DNA of 64,000 nt from Rhizobium redzepovicii (lineage in GTDB: Bacteria; Pseudomonadota; Alphaproteobacteria; Rhizobiales; Rhizobiaceae). Numbering within the stretch: the stretch's first letter is position 1; each line of letters starts with the position of its first letter. Positions 1 to 9,093 of this stretch are shown piece after piece. The translations under genes and the position numbers were made by a program. The notes under the pieces were generated by a model that did not search any database, was not told the origin of the DNA, and worked only from the letters and a program-made list of their open reading frames with translations. The stretch covers positions 145,572-209,571 of the forward strand of contig NZ_JAILYH010000014.1 in assembly GCF_019793435.1 (NCBI RefSeq), written 5' to 3'.

Positions 1-236
1 GCACCATCGACCGCGCCGGCGGCGACATCACCCGCACCGTGATGATCGGCGACAGCATCAACGACATCGCCGTGGCGAAGAACGCTGCCGTACCGTCGAT
101 CGCCGTGCCTTTTGGATATTCGGACGTGCCGGTTTCCAACCTGGATCCCGATATGATCATCACCCATTACGATGAGCTGACGCCGGAACTGGTGGAGCGG
201 CTGCTGCGGGAGTATGCGGTGAAGGTCGCGGTCTGA
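1..236 (+). CDS. gph: Phosphoglycolate phosphatase-like HAD hydrolase, 3' end only
   Basis: Open frame enters from the left edge (codons read from base 3) and stops at 236, so only about 77 C-terminal residues are present. The segment MIGDSINDIAVAKNA is HAD motif IV (GDSxxD), which binds the Mg ion, and the following PFGYSD and DxxITHYDEL stretches are typical of the Gph branch. The family removes phosphate from 2-phosphoglycolate, which arises during DNA repair or photorespiration-like reactions. The nucleophile Asp motif lies outside the window, so the exact substrate within the HAD family is inferred. Confidence 0.8.
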   Translation, partial: TIDRAGGDITRTVMIGDSINDIAVAKNAAVPSIAVPFGYSDVPVSNLDPDMIITHYDELTPELVERLLREYAVKVAV

Positions 237-267
237 GGAGTCCGCTCATTTGTCCTCTCCGTCCCTC

Positions 268-457
268 ATTCCTGTGCTTGTCACAGGAATCCAGCCGGCT
301 TGCGTCCGCAAGCCGAAAAGACCCTTAAATTGAGACCAGCATCCATCACTTGAAGACGACATTGCTTCTGCAATGGCACCATTTGTCGACGGGGCTGCAA
401 TTCCCCGCCACGTAGACACGCGGCTGCTGGATTCCTGTGACGAGCACAGGAATGAGG
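268..457. repeat. Composite intergenic element with two facing ATTCCTGTG palindromes
   Basis: Two near-identical palindromic units, 268-294 and 426-457, face each other in the gap between gph and the transpeptidase gene. Each has the form ATTCCTGTG(A/C)...CACAGGAAT followed or preceded by CCAGC. Related copies occur at 4296-4334 and 13517-13550. The arrangement resembles the mosaic intergenic repeats common in rhizobial chromosomes. No ORF is supported between the units. Confidence 0.7.
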
Positions 458-511
458 GGCGAGTTTTGGGCGCCAGTCTGCCAAGCGCAGCACTCCCCTA
501 CTCCTCACTCC

Positions 512-545
512 CAAAACAAAACGGGCGGCCCGAAGACCGCCCATT
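512..545 (-). terminator. Rho-independent terminator of the L,D-transpeptidase gene
   Basis: On the minus strand the sequence forms a GGGCGG...CCGCCC stem around a CTTCGGG-type loop and runs into TTTTGTTTT. It lies 22 bases after the stop codon of the transpeptidase gene. Confidence 0.8.
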
Positions 546-567
546 CCATAACCCGCTAGACCCTGCG

Positions 568-2478
568 TCAAATCTGCGCGCCACGCGCCTTTGTCGTCGC
601 GTCGAAGGCCTTGTCGACATAGCCGTCGCGGCCATAGACATCGTCGAAATATTCCACCACGCCGTCCTTGTTCGGCCAGGCGGTGAAATAGGAAACGTAG
701 ACCGGGATCTTCTGCGGCACCTTCACGGCATGGTTCTGCCCGGTGGCGATCTGCTTGGCGACGTCGTCGACCGTCGTGCCGAGCACGGCAGCTGCCATAG
801 CACGCGGATTGGCAAGGCGCACGCAGCCGTGGCTCAAAGCCCGCATATCGCGCTTGAAGAAGTTTTTCGACGGCGTGTCGTGCATGTAGATCGCGTGGCT
901 GTTCGGGAACAGGATCTTCAGTTCGCCGAGCGCATTGTCGCTGCTCGGCGGCTGGCGCACCGAGACATTATTGGTCGAGCCGTACCAATCGACGCTCGAC
1001 GAGGCGACGGCATGGCCGTTCACCTCGACTTCATAGCCGAGCTGGTCGAGATAGTTCGGATCCGAACGCAGCTTCGGCAACATCTCGTTGATGATGATCG
1101 ACTGCGGCACGCCCCAGAACGGGTTGAACTCCACCGTCTCGATCTCGTCGTCGAAGAAATAGGTTTGATTGTTCTTGCCGCCGACAACGACGCGCATTGA
1201 CAGCTGTTCCTTGCCGTCATTGTGGTAATAGACCATGAAGGCCGGCTGGTTGATCATCACGTAGCGGGAACCAAGATCCTCCGGCAGCCAGCGCGCCTGC
1301 TCCATGGCGACGACGAGCTTGTCGATCTTCGAGGCATTGGTATCGCCACCGGTCATGGCCCGCACGGTCGCCTGGCCGATGACGCCATCGGCCTTCAGTC
1401 CGCGCTCTTGCTGGAAGGCCTCGACCAGCGAGACGATATCGGGCGAATAGTCGGTGCTGCCTGCGTAAGCGGCAAGCGTTGCCGCGTGATCGGTCTTCAG
1501 CGTTTCGGACCCATGCTTGCCGATCGCCTTGACGATATTGGCAATCTCGGGCGAGCTGTCGCCAGGCTTCAGCAGCTTGTCGAGCGAAACGACGATTCGC
1601 TCCTCATTGCCGCCGTCGGCGGCGCGAAGCTTGGCAAGCTCCGCCTTCAGCGCCTCAAATTGAGCACTATCGGGCGAACGGCTGGCGATGTAGGCGCCGA
1701 CATCGGGGCTCATGCGGGCAAGCTTCAGCACCGACGTCAGATTGACCGCCTTGCGCTGAAAGTCATGATAGCCGGAGATCTTGTTCGGATCGATGCGGCC
1801 ACGCACGGTGTCCTGCACGAAAGCCAGCACCTTGGCCGAGAGTTCGAGCTCAAACTGCGTCAGTGCCCGGTCGCGGAAGGCGGGATCGGGATTGGCCGGG
1901 TCAATCGCCGGTGTCTGGACCGTATAATCGGCAGGATCGAGACCGACGGAAGCCGCATCGGCAAGTGTCGCCATCGCCGACTTCGCGCGGTCGTTGATCT
2001 GGTTGCCATCGACCCAGACAAGCGGATTGCGGCTGTCGCCGTAATAGGCTTCGAGCACCTTCGCAACGTCCGCATTGGCGCGCACCTTGGCCTGCGCCAG
2101 GAAGCGGCGCTGGACTGCGGGTTCGGCGCTGGCATCGCCGCTTGCCGAAACATCGGCGACCGCGCCGGTGACGACGGGATCGGCAAACCTGCTGGTGTCG
2201 ACGAACTGCAGCGTCTCTGTCTTATAGGTGTAGTAACGCGGGCCGCTCACCTTCGGCAGCGGCGCTTCCGGATCGAGCCCGCCGAGCGAGCCGCCGTCGG
2301 CGCCGCGCGGCACCGGACGGCCGGGCGCCTGATCCATGAAGATGGTGCTTTGGGTCCGCTGCCTGTCGCCGCGCAGCATGTCCATCAAAGTATAAGCATG
2401 CGCGGGTGCGGCACTCATAACCGCCACGCCGCAGGAAATTGCCAATGCGGATGCCGCGCTTTTCAAAACGAACGTCAT
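568..2478 (-). CDS. L,D-transpeptidase, YcbB-like, with peptidoglycan-binding domain
   Basis: A 636-residue exported protein. An N-terminal signal peptide ends near AAPAHA. A long N-terminal part with the scaffold of YcbB-type enzymes follows, then a PG_binding_1 repeat (SLVEAFQQERGLKADGVIG) and a C-terminal YkuD domain. The catalytic motif is HDTPSKNFF...SHGCVRLANP, with the nucleophilic Cys and its His both present. The family makes 3-3 cross-links in peptidoglycan in the periplasm or attaches proteins to it, which is prominent in Rhizobiales cell walls. The gene is monocistronic, ends in a clear terminator, and starts divergently from fumC. Peptidoglycan substrate is family knowledge; the specific LDT role is inferred. 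Confidence 0.9.
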   Translation of the reverse strand: MTFVLKSAASALAISCGVAVMSAAPAHAYTLMDMLRGDRQRTQSTIFMDQAPGRPVPRGADGGSLGGLDPEAPLPKVSGPRYYTYKTETLQFVDTSRFADPVVTGAVADVSASGDASAEPAVQRRFLAQAKVRANADVAKVLEAYYGDSRNPLVWVDGNQINDRAKSAMATLADAASVGLDPADYTVQTPAIDPANPDPAFRDRALTQFELELSAKVLAFVQDTVRGRIDPNKISGYHDFQRKAVNLTSVLKLARMSPDVGAYIASRSPDSAQFEALKAELAKLRAADGGNEERIVVSLDKLLKPGDSSPEIANIVKAIGKHGSETLKTDHAATLAAYAGSTDYSPDIVSLVEAFQQERGLKADGVIGQATVRAMTGGDTNASKIDKLVVAMEQARWLPEDLGSRYVMINQPAFMVYYHNDGKEQLSMRVVVGGKNNQTYFFDDEIETVEFNPFWGVPQSIIINEMLPKLRSDPNYLDQLGYEVEVNGHAVASSSVDWYGSTNNVSVRQPPSSDNALGELKILFPNSHAIYMHDTPSKNFFKRDMRALSHGCVRLANPRAMAAAVLGTTVDDVAKQIATGQNHAVKVPQKIPVYVSYFTAWPNKDGVVEYFDDVYGRDGYVDKAFDATTKARGAQI

Positions 2479-2876
2479 ATATCTTCCAGTCCCGGTGTCA
2501 TGCTGTTCTCAGCTCAAATCCCGCGAAACTCAGCGTCCGGCTCATTGATCAGAAACCGGCCTGCGCCGCCAGCGCCGGCGGACTCAATTCTGTGTGACGG
2601 AGATCCTGCGCGGCGCCGCGCCGAAGTTCACACAAAATTATGAAATTATTAGTTAATTTTTTACCGAATTTTCGCATCCGGGCCAGTGGGACGAAATCGC
2701 CCGGACGCATAAAATTTTCAAAGTGGCCGAAAAAGCACGCACCACAACCCATCCAAACATGACTTTGGATTTCAATATTTCGCATGGGGTCCGGTTTTCT
2801 TGTCGGACGTTCCCACCTATAAGACCTCATCTTTCTCAGATGACCGAAAACAGCATGTAAAGGGAAGGCAAGGCCG
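2479..2876. other. Divergent intergenic region between the transpeptidase and fumC
   Basis: About 400 bases without a credible gene. An AT-rich stretch near 2635-2720 contrasts with the GC-rich surroundings and probably holds the promoters of both divergent genes. No clear palindromic operator was seen. Confidence 0.5.
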
Positions 2877-4268
2877 ATGACCGCAACCCGCACCGAAACC
2901 GATACTTTTGGCCCGATCGACGTCGCCGCCGACCGATATTGGGGCGCCCAGGCCGAGCGTTCGCTCGGCAATTTCAAGATCGGCTGGGAAAAGCAGCCGC
3001 TGTCGATCGTGCGTGCGCTCGGCATCGTCAAGCAGGCCGCCGCCCGCGCCAACATGTCGCTCGGCCAGCTCGACCCTGCGCTTGGCAAGGCAATCGTCGA
3101 CGCCGCCCAGGAAGTGATCGACGGCAAGCTCGACGAGCATTTTCCGCTTGTCGTCTGGCAGACCGGTTCGGGCACGCAGTCCAACATGAATGCCAATGAG
3201 GTGATCTCCAATCGTGCCATAGAAATGCTTGGCGGCGTCATGGGTTCCAAGAAGCCGGTGCATCCGAACGATCACGTCAATATGAGCCAGTCGTCGAACG
3301 ACACCTACCCGACGGCGATGCACATCGCCTGCGCCGAACGGATCGCTCATCACCTGCTGCCGTCCCTGAAGCACCTGCATGCCGCCCTCGACATGAAGGT
3401 CACCGAATTCAGCCACATCATCAAGATCGGCCGTACCCACACCCAGGATGCCACACCGCTGACGCTCGGCCAGGAATTCTCGGGTTATGCCGCCCAGGTC
3501 GGCTCGGCCATCAAGCGCATCGAAATGACCCTGCCCGGCCTTTGCGAACTCGCCCAGGGCGGCACCGCCGTCGGCACCGGCCTCAATGCGCCACTCGGTT
3601 TCGCCGAGAAGGTGGCCGAAGAAATCGCAGCCATAACGGCCCTGCCCTTCGTCACCGCGCCGAACAAGTTCGAGGCGCTCGCCTCGCATGACAGCATGGT
3701 CTTTTCCCATGGCGCCATCAATGCGGCGGCCGCCGCCCTCTTCAAGATCGCCAACGACATCCGCCTGCTCGGCTCCGGCCCGCGCGCCGGCCTCGGCGAA
3801 CTGGCGCTGCCGGAAAACGAACCCGGCTCCTCGATCATGCCCGGCAAGGTCAACCCGACCCAGTGCGAGGCGCTGACGCAGGTCTGCATCCACATCTTCG
3901 GCAATCATGCCGCGCTGACCTTCGCCGACAGCCAGGGCCATTTCGAGCTCAACGTCTACAATCCGATGATGGCCTATAATTTCCTGCAATCGGTGCAGCT
4001 GCTGGCCGACGCCGCCGTCTCTTTCACCGACAATTGCGTCGTCGGCATCGAGGCGCGCGAGGACAACATCAAGGCCGGCCTCGACCGCTCGCTGATGCTG
4101 GTAACCGCGCTCGCCCCGAAGATCGGCTACGACGCCGCCGCCAAGATCGCCAAGGCCGCGCATAAGAATGGCACGACGCTGAAGGAAGAAGCCCTCGCCA
4201 GCGGACTGGTCTCGGCGGAGGATTACGATGCGATTGTCCGCCCGGAAACGATGATCGGCCCGAAGTAG
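2877..4268 (+). CDS. fumC: Class II fumarate hydratase
   Basis: A 463-residue, full-length, oxygen-stable fumarase that interconverts fumarate and L-malate in the TCA cycle. It shows the family signature GSSIMPGKVNPTQCE, the substrate-loop segment QTGSGTQSNMNANEV, and SQSSNDTYPTAMH, all typical of FumC homotetramers. The ATG at 2877 follows an AAGGGAAGG ribosome site. The gene stands alone, followed by a 16-base perfect inverted repeat at 4296. A second, unrelated class I fumarase lies 1.2 kb downstream, so the cell carries both the Fe-S and the metal-free enzyme. Confidence 0.97.
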   Translation: MTATRTETDTFGPIDVAADRYWGAQAERSLGNFKIGWEKQPLSIVRALGIVKQAAARANMSLGQLDPALGKAIVDAAQEVIDGKLDEHFPLVVWQTGSGTQSNMNANEVISNRAIEMLGGVMGSKKPVHPNDHVNMSQSSNDTYPTAMHIACAERIAHHLLPSLKHLHAALDMKVTEFSHIIKIGRTHTQDATPLTLGQEFSGYAAQVGSAIKRIEMTLPGLCELAQGGTAVGTGLNAPLGFAEKVAEEIAAITALPFVTAPNKFEALASHDSMVFSHGAINAAAAALFKIANDIRLLGSGPRAGLGELALPENEPGSSIMPGKVNPTQCEALTQVCIHIFGNHAALTFADSQGHFELNVYNPMMAYNFLQSVQLLADAAVSFTDNCVVGIEAREDNIKAGLDRSLMLVTALAPKIGYDAAAKIAKAAHKNGTTLKEEALASGLVSAEDYDAIVRPETMIGPK

Positions 4269-4295
4269 GACCTTGGGGAGTACCGCCCACCGCCC

Positions 4296-4334
4296 CCTCC
4301 CTCATTCCTGTGCTCCTGACAGGAATGAGGGAGG
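4296..4334. repeat. 16-bp perfect inverted repeat after fumC, dispersed palindrome copy
   Basis: Arms CCTCCCTCATTCCTGT and ACAGGAATGAGGGAGG are perfectly complementary around a 7-base loop. The core is the same ATTCCTGT...ACAGGAAT unit seen at 268, 426 and 13517. Its position 27 bases after fumC suggests it also stabilises or ends that transcript, though there is no T-tract. Confidence 0.75.
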
Positions 4335-4418
4335 TTGGGGTAGCCGTTCTGCTGAATTTTTCACCAACGCGGACAGACCCGCATCCGCCTGCCGCGGCAA
4401 CCCACAGCCCTGCAAACC

Positions 4419-5246
4419 TCACACCAACAGCGAAAAATTGTCCATCACCACCGAATTGCCCATGAAATCGAAACGGATTTCTTCAATGTCTTCGATCTCG
4501 ACCGTAAGATTGGGATCGGTGACCTCGAACTCCTGCTGATAGACGATCTGGCCATCATTCATGGCGGTCAGCGTCAGGTGAAAGGGCAATGCAGACAGTT
4601 CGGCGATCGAGACGCCCTGAAAGGTAAACTCCCCGCCATCGACCATTTTCAAGGTCACCGGCAGCGAGCCCGGGGATAGCACGGTATCGCTGAAGCCGTC
4701 CTCGGTGATGGCGTCGACGCCCGGGATGGTATCGTAGACGATGCCGTTCAGAAGCGTCAGCTCCTGACTGTCGTTCACGGAGAGCGCAAAGCCCCGATAG
4801 TCGGGAAGGAAGAAATTATCCGCCCTCGACGTGACGCCCATGTCGTCAAAATCCAGGACCTCGTGGTATTTTTCGCCTTCGTTGACGCCGTCGATCGCCA
4901 GCGTCAGCACGCCGAGGTCCGTGCCCCCGGAGCCATCGGACATCTTGTAGCTCAGCGTCTCGATGAGCTGATCGTATTTCCCTAAATTCTTCACCACGTC
5001 GAGAGTGTAGTCCAGCTCGTACGTGAAGTGACCGTCAGGTTTCACCTTGAAGGTTCCGTACTTGCCTTCAATGATCGTTTCATGGTCAGGCCCATGTTTG
5101 GCGTCGATACGCACGCCATTGACGAAGCGCGCATACATCTCCGCTCCTTCGGGATCGCTGGCGAGGCGCAGCAGATCGCCCCTGATCCAGTCATGTTCGA
5201 AAAAAACGAGTAGGTCGTCGACAGCAGTTGGCTTTGCATTTGGCAT
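4419..5246 (-). CDS. Cadherin/VCBS-like protein of unknown function
   Basis: A 275-residue acidic protein with no cleavable signal peptide. Residues about 1-105 resemble one VCBS/cadherin-like repeat: NAKPTAVDDL at the start, a GKYGTFKVKPDGHFTYELD core, then LSYKMSDGSGGTDLGVLTLAIDGVN. The second half is a beta-rich domain of the kind found at the ends of adhesins, closing with DNFSLLV. Such domains are usual in type I-secreted calcium-binding surface proteins, but no RTX nonapeptides are visible and no secretion genes adjoin. The function and export route are therefore inferred only weakly. It is flanked by the two fumarase genes and has no obvious operon partner. Confidence 0.6.
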   Translation of the reverse strand: MPNAKPTAVDDLLVFFEHDWIRGDLLRLASDPEGAEMYARFVNGVRIDAKHGPDHETIIEGKYGTFKVKPDGHFTYELDYTLDVVKNLGKYDQLIETLSYKMSDGSGGTDLGVLTLAIDGVNEGEKYHEVLDFDDMGVTSRADNFFLPDYRGFALSVNDSQELTLLNGIVYDTIPGVDAITEDGFSDTVLSPGSLPVTLKMVDGGEFTFQGVSIAELSALPFHLTLTAMNDGQIVYQQEFEVTDPNLTVEIEDIEEIRFDFMGNSVVMDNFSLLV

Positions 5247-5494
5247 TGGAAGCCCCGGCAGGTTAACGCTGCGGGAATATGAACCGGACTTGATCTGGAG
5301 GCAACCTGAACGGCCGCGACAAATGTCGATCTCGCCTTTCTTTTACTCGCCTGCCGCGTGTGACATCCCGACGGCAAAATGCAGCACGACATGGCCGCAA
5401 CGCCAAACTCCGCCGCATGCAGATTGCTTTTGCCCGACAGGGGATTTAGATCGGTTCCAATTTTAGCGACGCGCCCACCAGAAAGGTCACTTCG

Positions 5495-7102
5495 ATGGCT
5501 GACGATCTCTTCCCGCTCGGCAAGGACACCACGCCCTATCGCAAGATCAGTAGCGATCATGTGTCGGTCGATAGCTTCAAGGGCCAAGACATCCTGACCG
5601 TCGAGCCGGAAGGCATCCGCCTGCTCGCCGAAACGGCCTTTGCCGACATCAACCACCTGCTGCGCCCCGGCCATCTGAAGCAGCTCGCCTCGATCCTCGA
5701 CGACCCCGAGGCGACCGACAATGACCGCTTCGTCGCCTACGACCTCCTGAAGAATGCCAATATTGCTGCCGGCGGCGTGTTGCCGATGTGCCAGGATACC
5801 GGCACGGCGATCATCATGGGCAAGAAGGGTCGCAGGGTCTGGACCGAAGGCGGCGATGGCGCCGCCCTCGCCCGCGGCGTCATGGATGCCTATGAGAAGA
5901 AGAACCTGCGTTATTCGCAGCTCGCGCCGGTGAAAATGTTCGAGGAGAAGAACACCCGCAATAACCTGCCGGCGCAGATCGACATCTACGAGGAAGGGAC
6001 CGACGCCTATGAATTCCTCTTCGTCGCCAAGGGCGGCGGCTCGGCCAACAAGACCTTTCTGTACCAGGGCACGCCCTCGCTTTTGACGCATGACCGGATG
6101 ATCGACTTCCTTAAGGAGAAGATCCTGACATTAGGGACGGCAGCCTGTCCGCCCTATCATCTAGCGATCGTCATCGGCGGCACCTCGGCCGAGATGAACC
6201 TGAAGACCGTCAAGCTCGCCTCGACCCGCTATCTCGACGAGCTGCCGACCGAAGGTTCGGAAAGCGGCCACGCCTTCCGCGATCTCGAGATGGAGAAGGA
6301 AATCCACAGACTGACGCAGCAGATGGGCGTCGGCGCCCAGTTCGGCGGCAAGTATTTCTGTCATGATGTGCGTGTCATCCGCCTGCCCCGCCATGGCGCT
6401 TCGCTGCCGATCGGCCTCGGCGTCTCCTGTTCCGCTGACCGCCAGGCCAAGGGCAAAATCACCCGCGACGGCATCTTCATCGAGCAGCTCGAAACCGATC
6501 CGTCGAAATACATGCCCGAGATCGATGAGGCGAAGCTGTCGGAATCGACTGTGCGTATCGATCTCAACCGGCCGATGGCCGAGGTGCTTGCCGAACTGTC
6601 GCGACATCCGGTCAAGACGCGCCTGTCCTTGACAGGCACGATCATCGTCGCCCGCGACCTGGCGCATGCCAAGATCCGCGAGCGGCTGGAAAAGGGCGAA
6701 GGCATGCCCGATTACCTGAAAAACCATCCGGTCTACTACGCCGGTCCGGCCAAGACGCCCGCCGGCTACGCCTCCGGCTCCTTCGGCCCGACGACGGCCG
6801 GCCGCATGGACAGTTACGTCGACCAGTTCCAGTCCTTCGGCGGCTCGATGGTGATGCTCGCCAAGGGCAACCGGTCACGGGCGGTGCGCGAGGCCTGCAA
6901 GAAACACGGCGGCTTCTACCTCGGCTCGATCGGCGGCCCTGCCGCCCGCCTCGCCCAGGACTGCATCCGTAAGGTCGAAGTCTTCGAATATCCCGAACTC
7001 GGCATGGAAGCGGTGTGGAAGATCGACGTCGAAGACTTTCCCGCCTTCATCGTCATCGACGATAAGGGCAATGATTTCTTCCAGGAATTGAACCTGGGCT
7101 GA
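5495..7102 (+). CDS. Class I (Fe-S) fumarate hydratase
   Basis: A 535-residue fumarase of the FumA/FumB type, which uses an oxygen-sensitive 4Fe-4S cluster to hydrate fumarate to malate. The N-terminal alpha domain carries PMCQDTGTAIIMGKKG, the first cluster Cys region; further conserved cysteines lie in GVSCSADRQAKGK and AARLAQDCIRK. The C-terminal beta domain contains TPAGYASGSFGPTTAGRMD, the expected substrate-binding turn. The ATG at 5495 follows AGAAAGGTCACTTCG. It is a single gene. Carrying class I beside class II fumarase is common in rhizobia and lets the TCA cycle run under both iron-replete and oxidative conditions. Confidence 0.95.
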   Translation: MADDLFPLGKDTTPYRKISSDHVSVDSFKGQDILTVEPEGIRLLAETAFADINHLLRPGHLKQLASILDDPEATDNDRFVAYDLLKNANIAAGGVLPMCQDTGTAIIMGKKGRRVWTEGGDGAALARGVMDAYEKKNLRYSQLAPVKMFEEKNTRNNLPAQIDIYEEGTDAYEFLFVAKGGGSANKTFLYQGTPSLLTHDRMIDFLKEKILTLGTAACPPYHLAIVIGGTSAEMNLKTVKLASTRYLDELPTEGSESGHAFRDLEMEKEIHRLTQQMGVGAQFGGKYFCHDVRVIRLPRHGASLPIGLGVSCSADRQAKGKITRDGIFIEQLETDPSKYMPEIDEAKLSESTVRIDLNRPMAEVLAELSRHPVKTRLSLTGTIIVARDLAHAKIRERLEKGEGMPDYLKNHPVYYAGPAKTPAGYASGSFGPTTAGRMDSYVDQFQSFGGSMVMLAKGNRSRAVREACKKHGGFYLGSIGGPAARLAQDCIRKVEVFEYPELGMEAVWKIDVEDFPAFIVIDDKGNDFFQELNLG

Positions 7103-7352
7103 TATCGACAAGTCGAAGACGATCTCCGGCAGAGAATAACTGTAAGTTTTTCAGACAGCGTTCTCACACAATGAGTATGCACTGTCTCGCCAAAGATACG
7201 TTTTTCCGTGCAGAATCATAGGCCTGCAAGAAGTATTGACCCATGGGGCAATTGTCGTATGTAGTATTTGGTATATATCGCTTTAATCTTTTCCCAAGAA
7301 ATTTAAGCTACCAAATAGAATATTGCCTTTGAATATATGAGGAGTTCGCCGG

Positions 7353-8420
7353 ATGAATACGGCTGTCGCGCCCAAGGTGCAGGTTCCCGATGTTGCGGGC
7401 CAGATCACCTATGCCATGCGCTCGATGGGCGTTGCGCCGATACCGCGCAATTACGAACTCTTCTACGAGGCCTATATCGGTTCCAATCCGGCGCTCACCC
7501 GCGAGCTTTCCGCGCTCGGCAGCCAGGCGACGCAGGCCGAACTTGACGCGCTTGGCGCGCAATATTTCACCAGCAGCCCGGTCCGCGTCGTCGATGACGC
7601 CCATACCCGCATATCAGGCGAACTCGACGGCCTGCTGCGGATCCTGAAACAGGAGCAGAGTTCGCTCGAAAGCTATACCAGGCTGCTCGGCGAGACCCAT
7701 AAGCGCATCACCTCCAAGAGCAATGCCAGCGTCGAGCTGATCGAAAACGCCATCGAACTTTTGAGCCAGGCGACCGGCGACACCATGGCGCACGGCGAAC
7801 GCACCGTCGAGGACGTCGTCCAACGCTCGCAGGAGATGGACCAGGTCCGCAAGGAACTGGACGAATACAAACGCATCGCCAACACCGATTCGCTGACGCG
7901 CCTTTCCAACCGCCGCGCCTTCGACGAGCGCCTCGCCGCCGTTTTCAACAATCCCGGCATGCGGCCCGTGACGGCCCTGCTGCTCGCCGACATCGACAAC
8001 TTCAAGAAGATCAACGACACCTACGGCCATCCCGTCGGCGACAAGATCCTTGCCACCGTCGCCTCCGTCATCCGCAGCAACGTCCGGCGCGATGTCTTCG
8101 TCGCCCGTGCCGGCGGCGAGGAATTCGCCCTCATCATCGACGGCAATACGCCCGAGGAAATCACGGCAATCGCCGAGCGCATCCGCCGCACGCTGGAAAC
8201 GACCCCGTTCAAGAATTCCCGCACGCGGGTCAACTACGGGCCGATCACCGTCTCGATCGGCATCTGCATGGCCTCCAGCGCCGAGGATGCCGGCGAACTC
8301 TACAGCAAGACCGACATCGCCCTTTACGGCGCCAAGAATGCCGGCCGCAACTGCACGATCCTCTATCAGGACGGCATGCAGAAGGATTTCACCAAGAGCT
8401 GGCTGATCTACAAGACCTGA
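7353..8420 (+). CDS. Diguanylate cyclase (GGDEF) with uncharacterised N-terminal region
   Basis: A 355-residue soluble protein that should make cyclic di-GMP. The GGDEF domain covers about residues 178-345: LTRLSNRRAF, ADIDNFKKINDTYGHPVGD (metal-binding Asp 213), and GGEEF at 254-258, so the active site is complete. The residues before GGEEF do not form the RxxD inhibitory site at the usual spacing, so product feedback may be lost. The N-terminal 165 residues contain no membrane segment and are helical, with a coiled-coil-like stretch at 85-135; they have no domain that I recognise and may sense or dimerise. The gene stands alone behind a 250-base AT-rich upstream region. Confidence 0.92.
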   Translation: MNTAVAPKVQVPDVAGQITYAMRSMGVAPIPRNYELFYEAYIGSNPALTRELSALGSQATQAELDALGAQYFTSSPVRVVDDAHTRISGELDGLLRILKQEQSSLESYTRLLGETHKRITSKSNASVELIENAIELLSQATGDTMAHGERTVEDVVQRSQEMDQVRKELDEYKRIANTDSLTRLSNRRAFDERLAAVFNNPGMRPVTALLLADIDNFKKINDTYGHPVGDKILATVASVIRSNVRRDVFVARAGGEEFALIIDGNTPEEITAIAERIRRTLETTPFKNSRTRVNYGPITVSIGICMASSAEDAGELYSKTDIALYGAKNAGRNCTILYQDGMQKDFTKSWLIYKT

Positions 8421-8444
8421 CGGCCGTTCCACTCCGCGGCGGTT

Positions 8445-9056
8445 TTACCACATCGTCTTCGCCGCGCGGCCGGGCCATTCCCGGTCGTAGGTTTCCTGGT
8501 CGAAATCGCCGACCGCGGCCTTCAGCATCTGGCCGGGCGTGGGCAGCCTTGCAGGATCGGCGAAATGTTCGGCATTCCACAGTTCGGCCCGCATCACGGC
8601 GCGCGCGCACTGGAAATAGACCTCGTCGATCGAGATGACGATGACGGTGCGCGGATGTTTGCCGTCCATCTCGAAGCTTGCAAGCAACGCCTCGTCATCC
8701 GAGACGACGCCGCGGCCGTTGATGCGCATCGTCGTGTTCGAGCCAGGGATCAGGAACATCAGCGCGAGCCTGGGATCACGCACGATATTGGAAAGCGAAT
8801 CGACGCGGTTGTTGCCGCGCCAGTCCGGCAGATGCAGCGTCTCGTCATCTGCAACGCGCACCACGCCGCCGAGATCGCCGCGCGGCGAACAGTCGAGCCC
8901 TTCCGGCCCGACGGTCGCAAGTGCTGCGAAGGGCGAGGTCTCGATCATCTCCCGATAGAGCGGTGTCAGCCGCTTGGTCACCTTGTCGACTGAGGCCTGC
9001 GACAGGCCTGCGCCATAGATCCTATTGAGCTCTTCGATGCTGCTGATGATTTTCAT
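8445..9056 (-). CDS. PPOX-type FMN flavoprotein (MSMEG_1061-like)
   Basis: A 203-residue protein of the pyridoxamine-phosphate-oxidase fold. Characteristic stretches are FAALATVGPEGLDCSPRGD, LPDWRGNNRVDSLSNI and IPGSNTTMRINGRGVV, which build the FMN pocket. The frame is open further upstream, but homologous sequence begins at MKIISSIEELNRIYG, giving the ATG at 9056. The substrate is not known; the family reduces or binds F420/FMN-like cofactors. It lies 38 bases after the alpha/beta hydrolase gene on the same strand and may share its transcript. Confidence 0.8.
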   Translation of the reverse strand: MKIISSIEELNRIYGAGLSQASVDKVTKRLTPLYREMIETSPFAALATVGPEGLDCSPRGDLGGVVRVADDETLHLPDWRGNNRVDSLSNIVRDPRLALMFLIPGSNTTMRINGRGVVSDDEALLASFEMDGKHPRTVIVISIDEVYFQCARAVMRAELWNAEHFADPARLPTPGQMLKAAVGDFDQETYDREWPGRAAKTMW

Positions 9057-9093
9057 GAGGCGTCCCGCCGCGGCTTGATCGTTGCGACGGACG

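Noticed and set aside
373..2643. Long plus-strand frames of 275 and 473 codons opposite the transpeptidase gene
   Set aside because: Arg-rich, no ribosome site and no family likeness; GC-rich antisense shadows of a well-supported gene.
2817..4163. Long minus-strand frame opposite fumC
   Set aside because: Its composition is typical of antisense shadows and fumC is certain.
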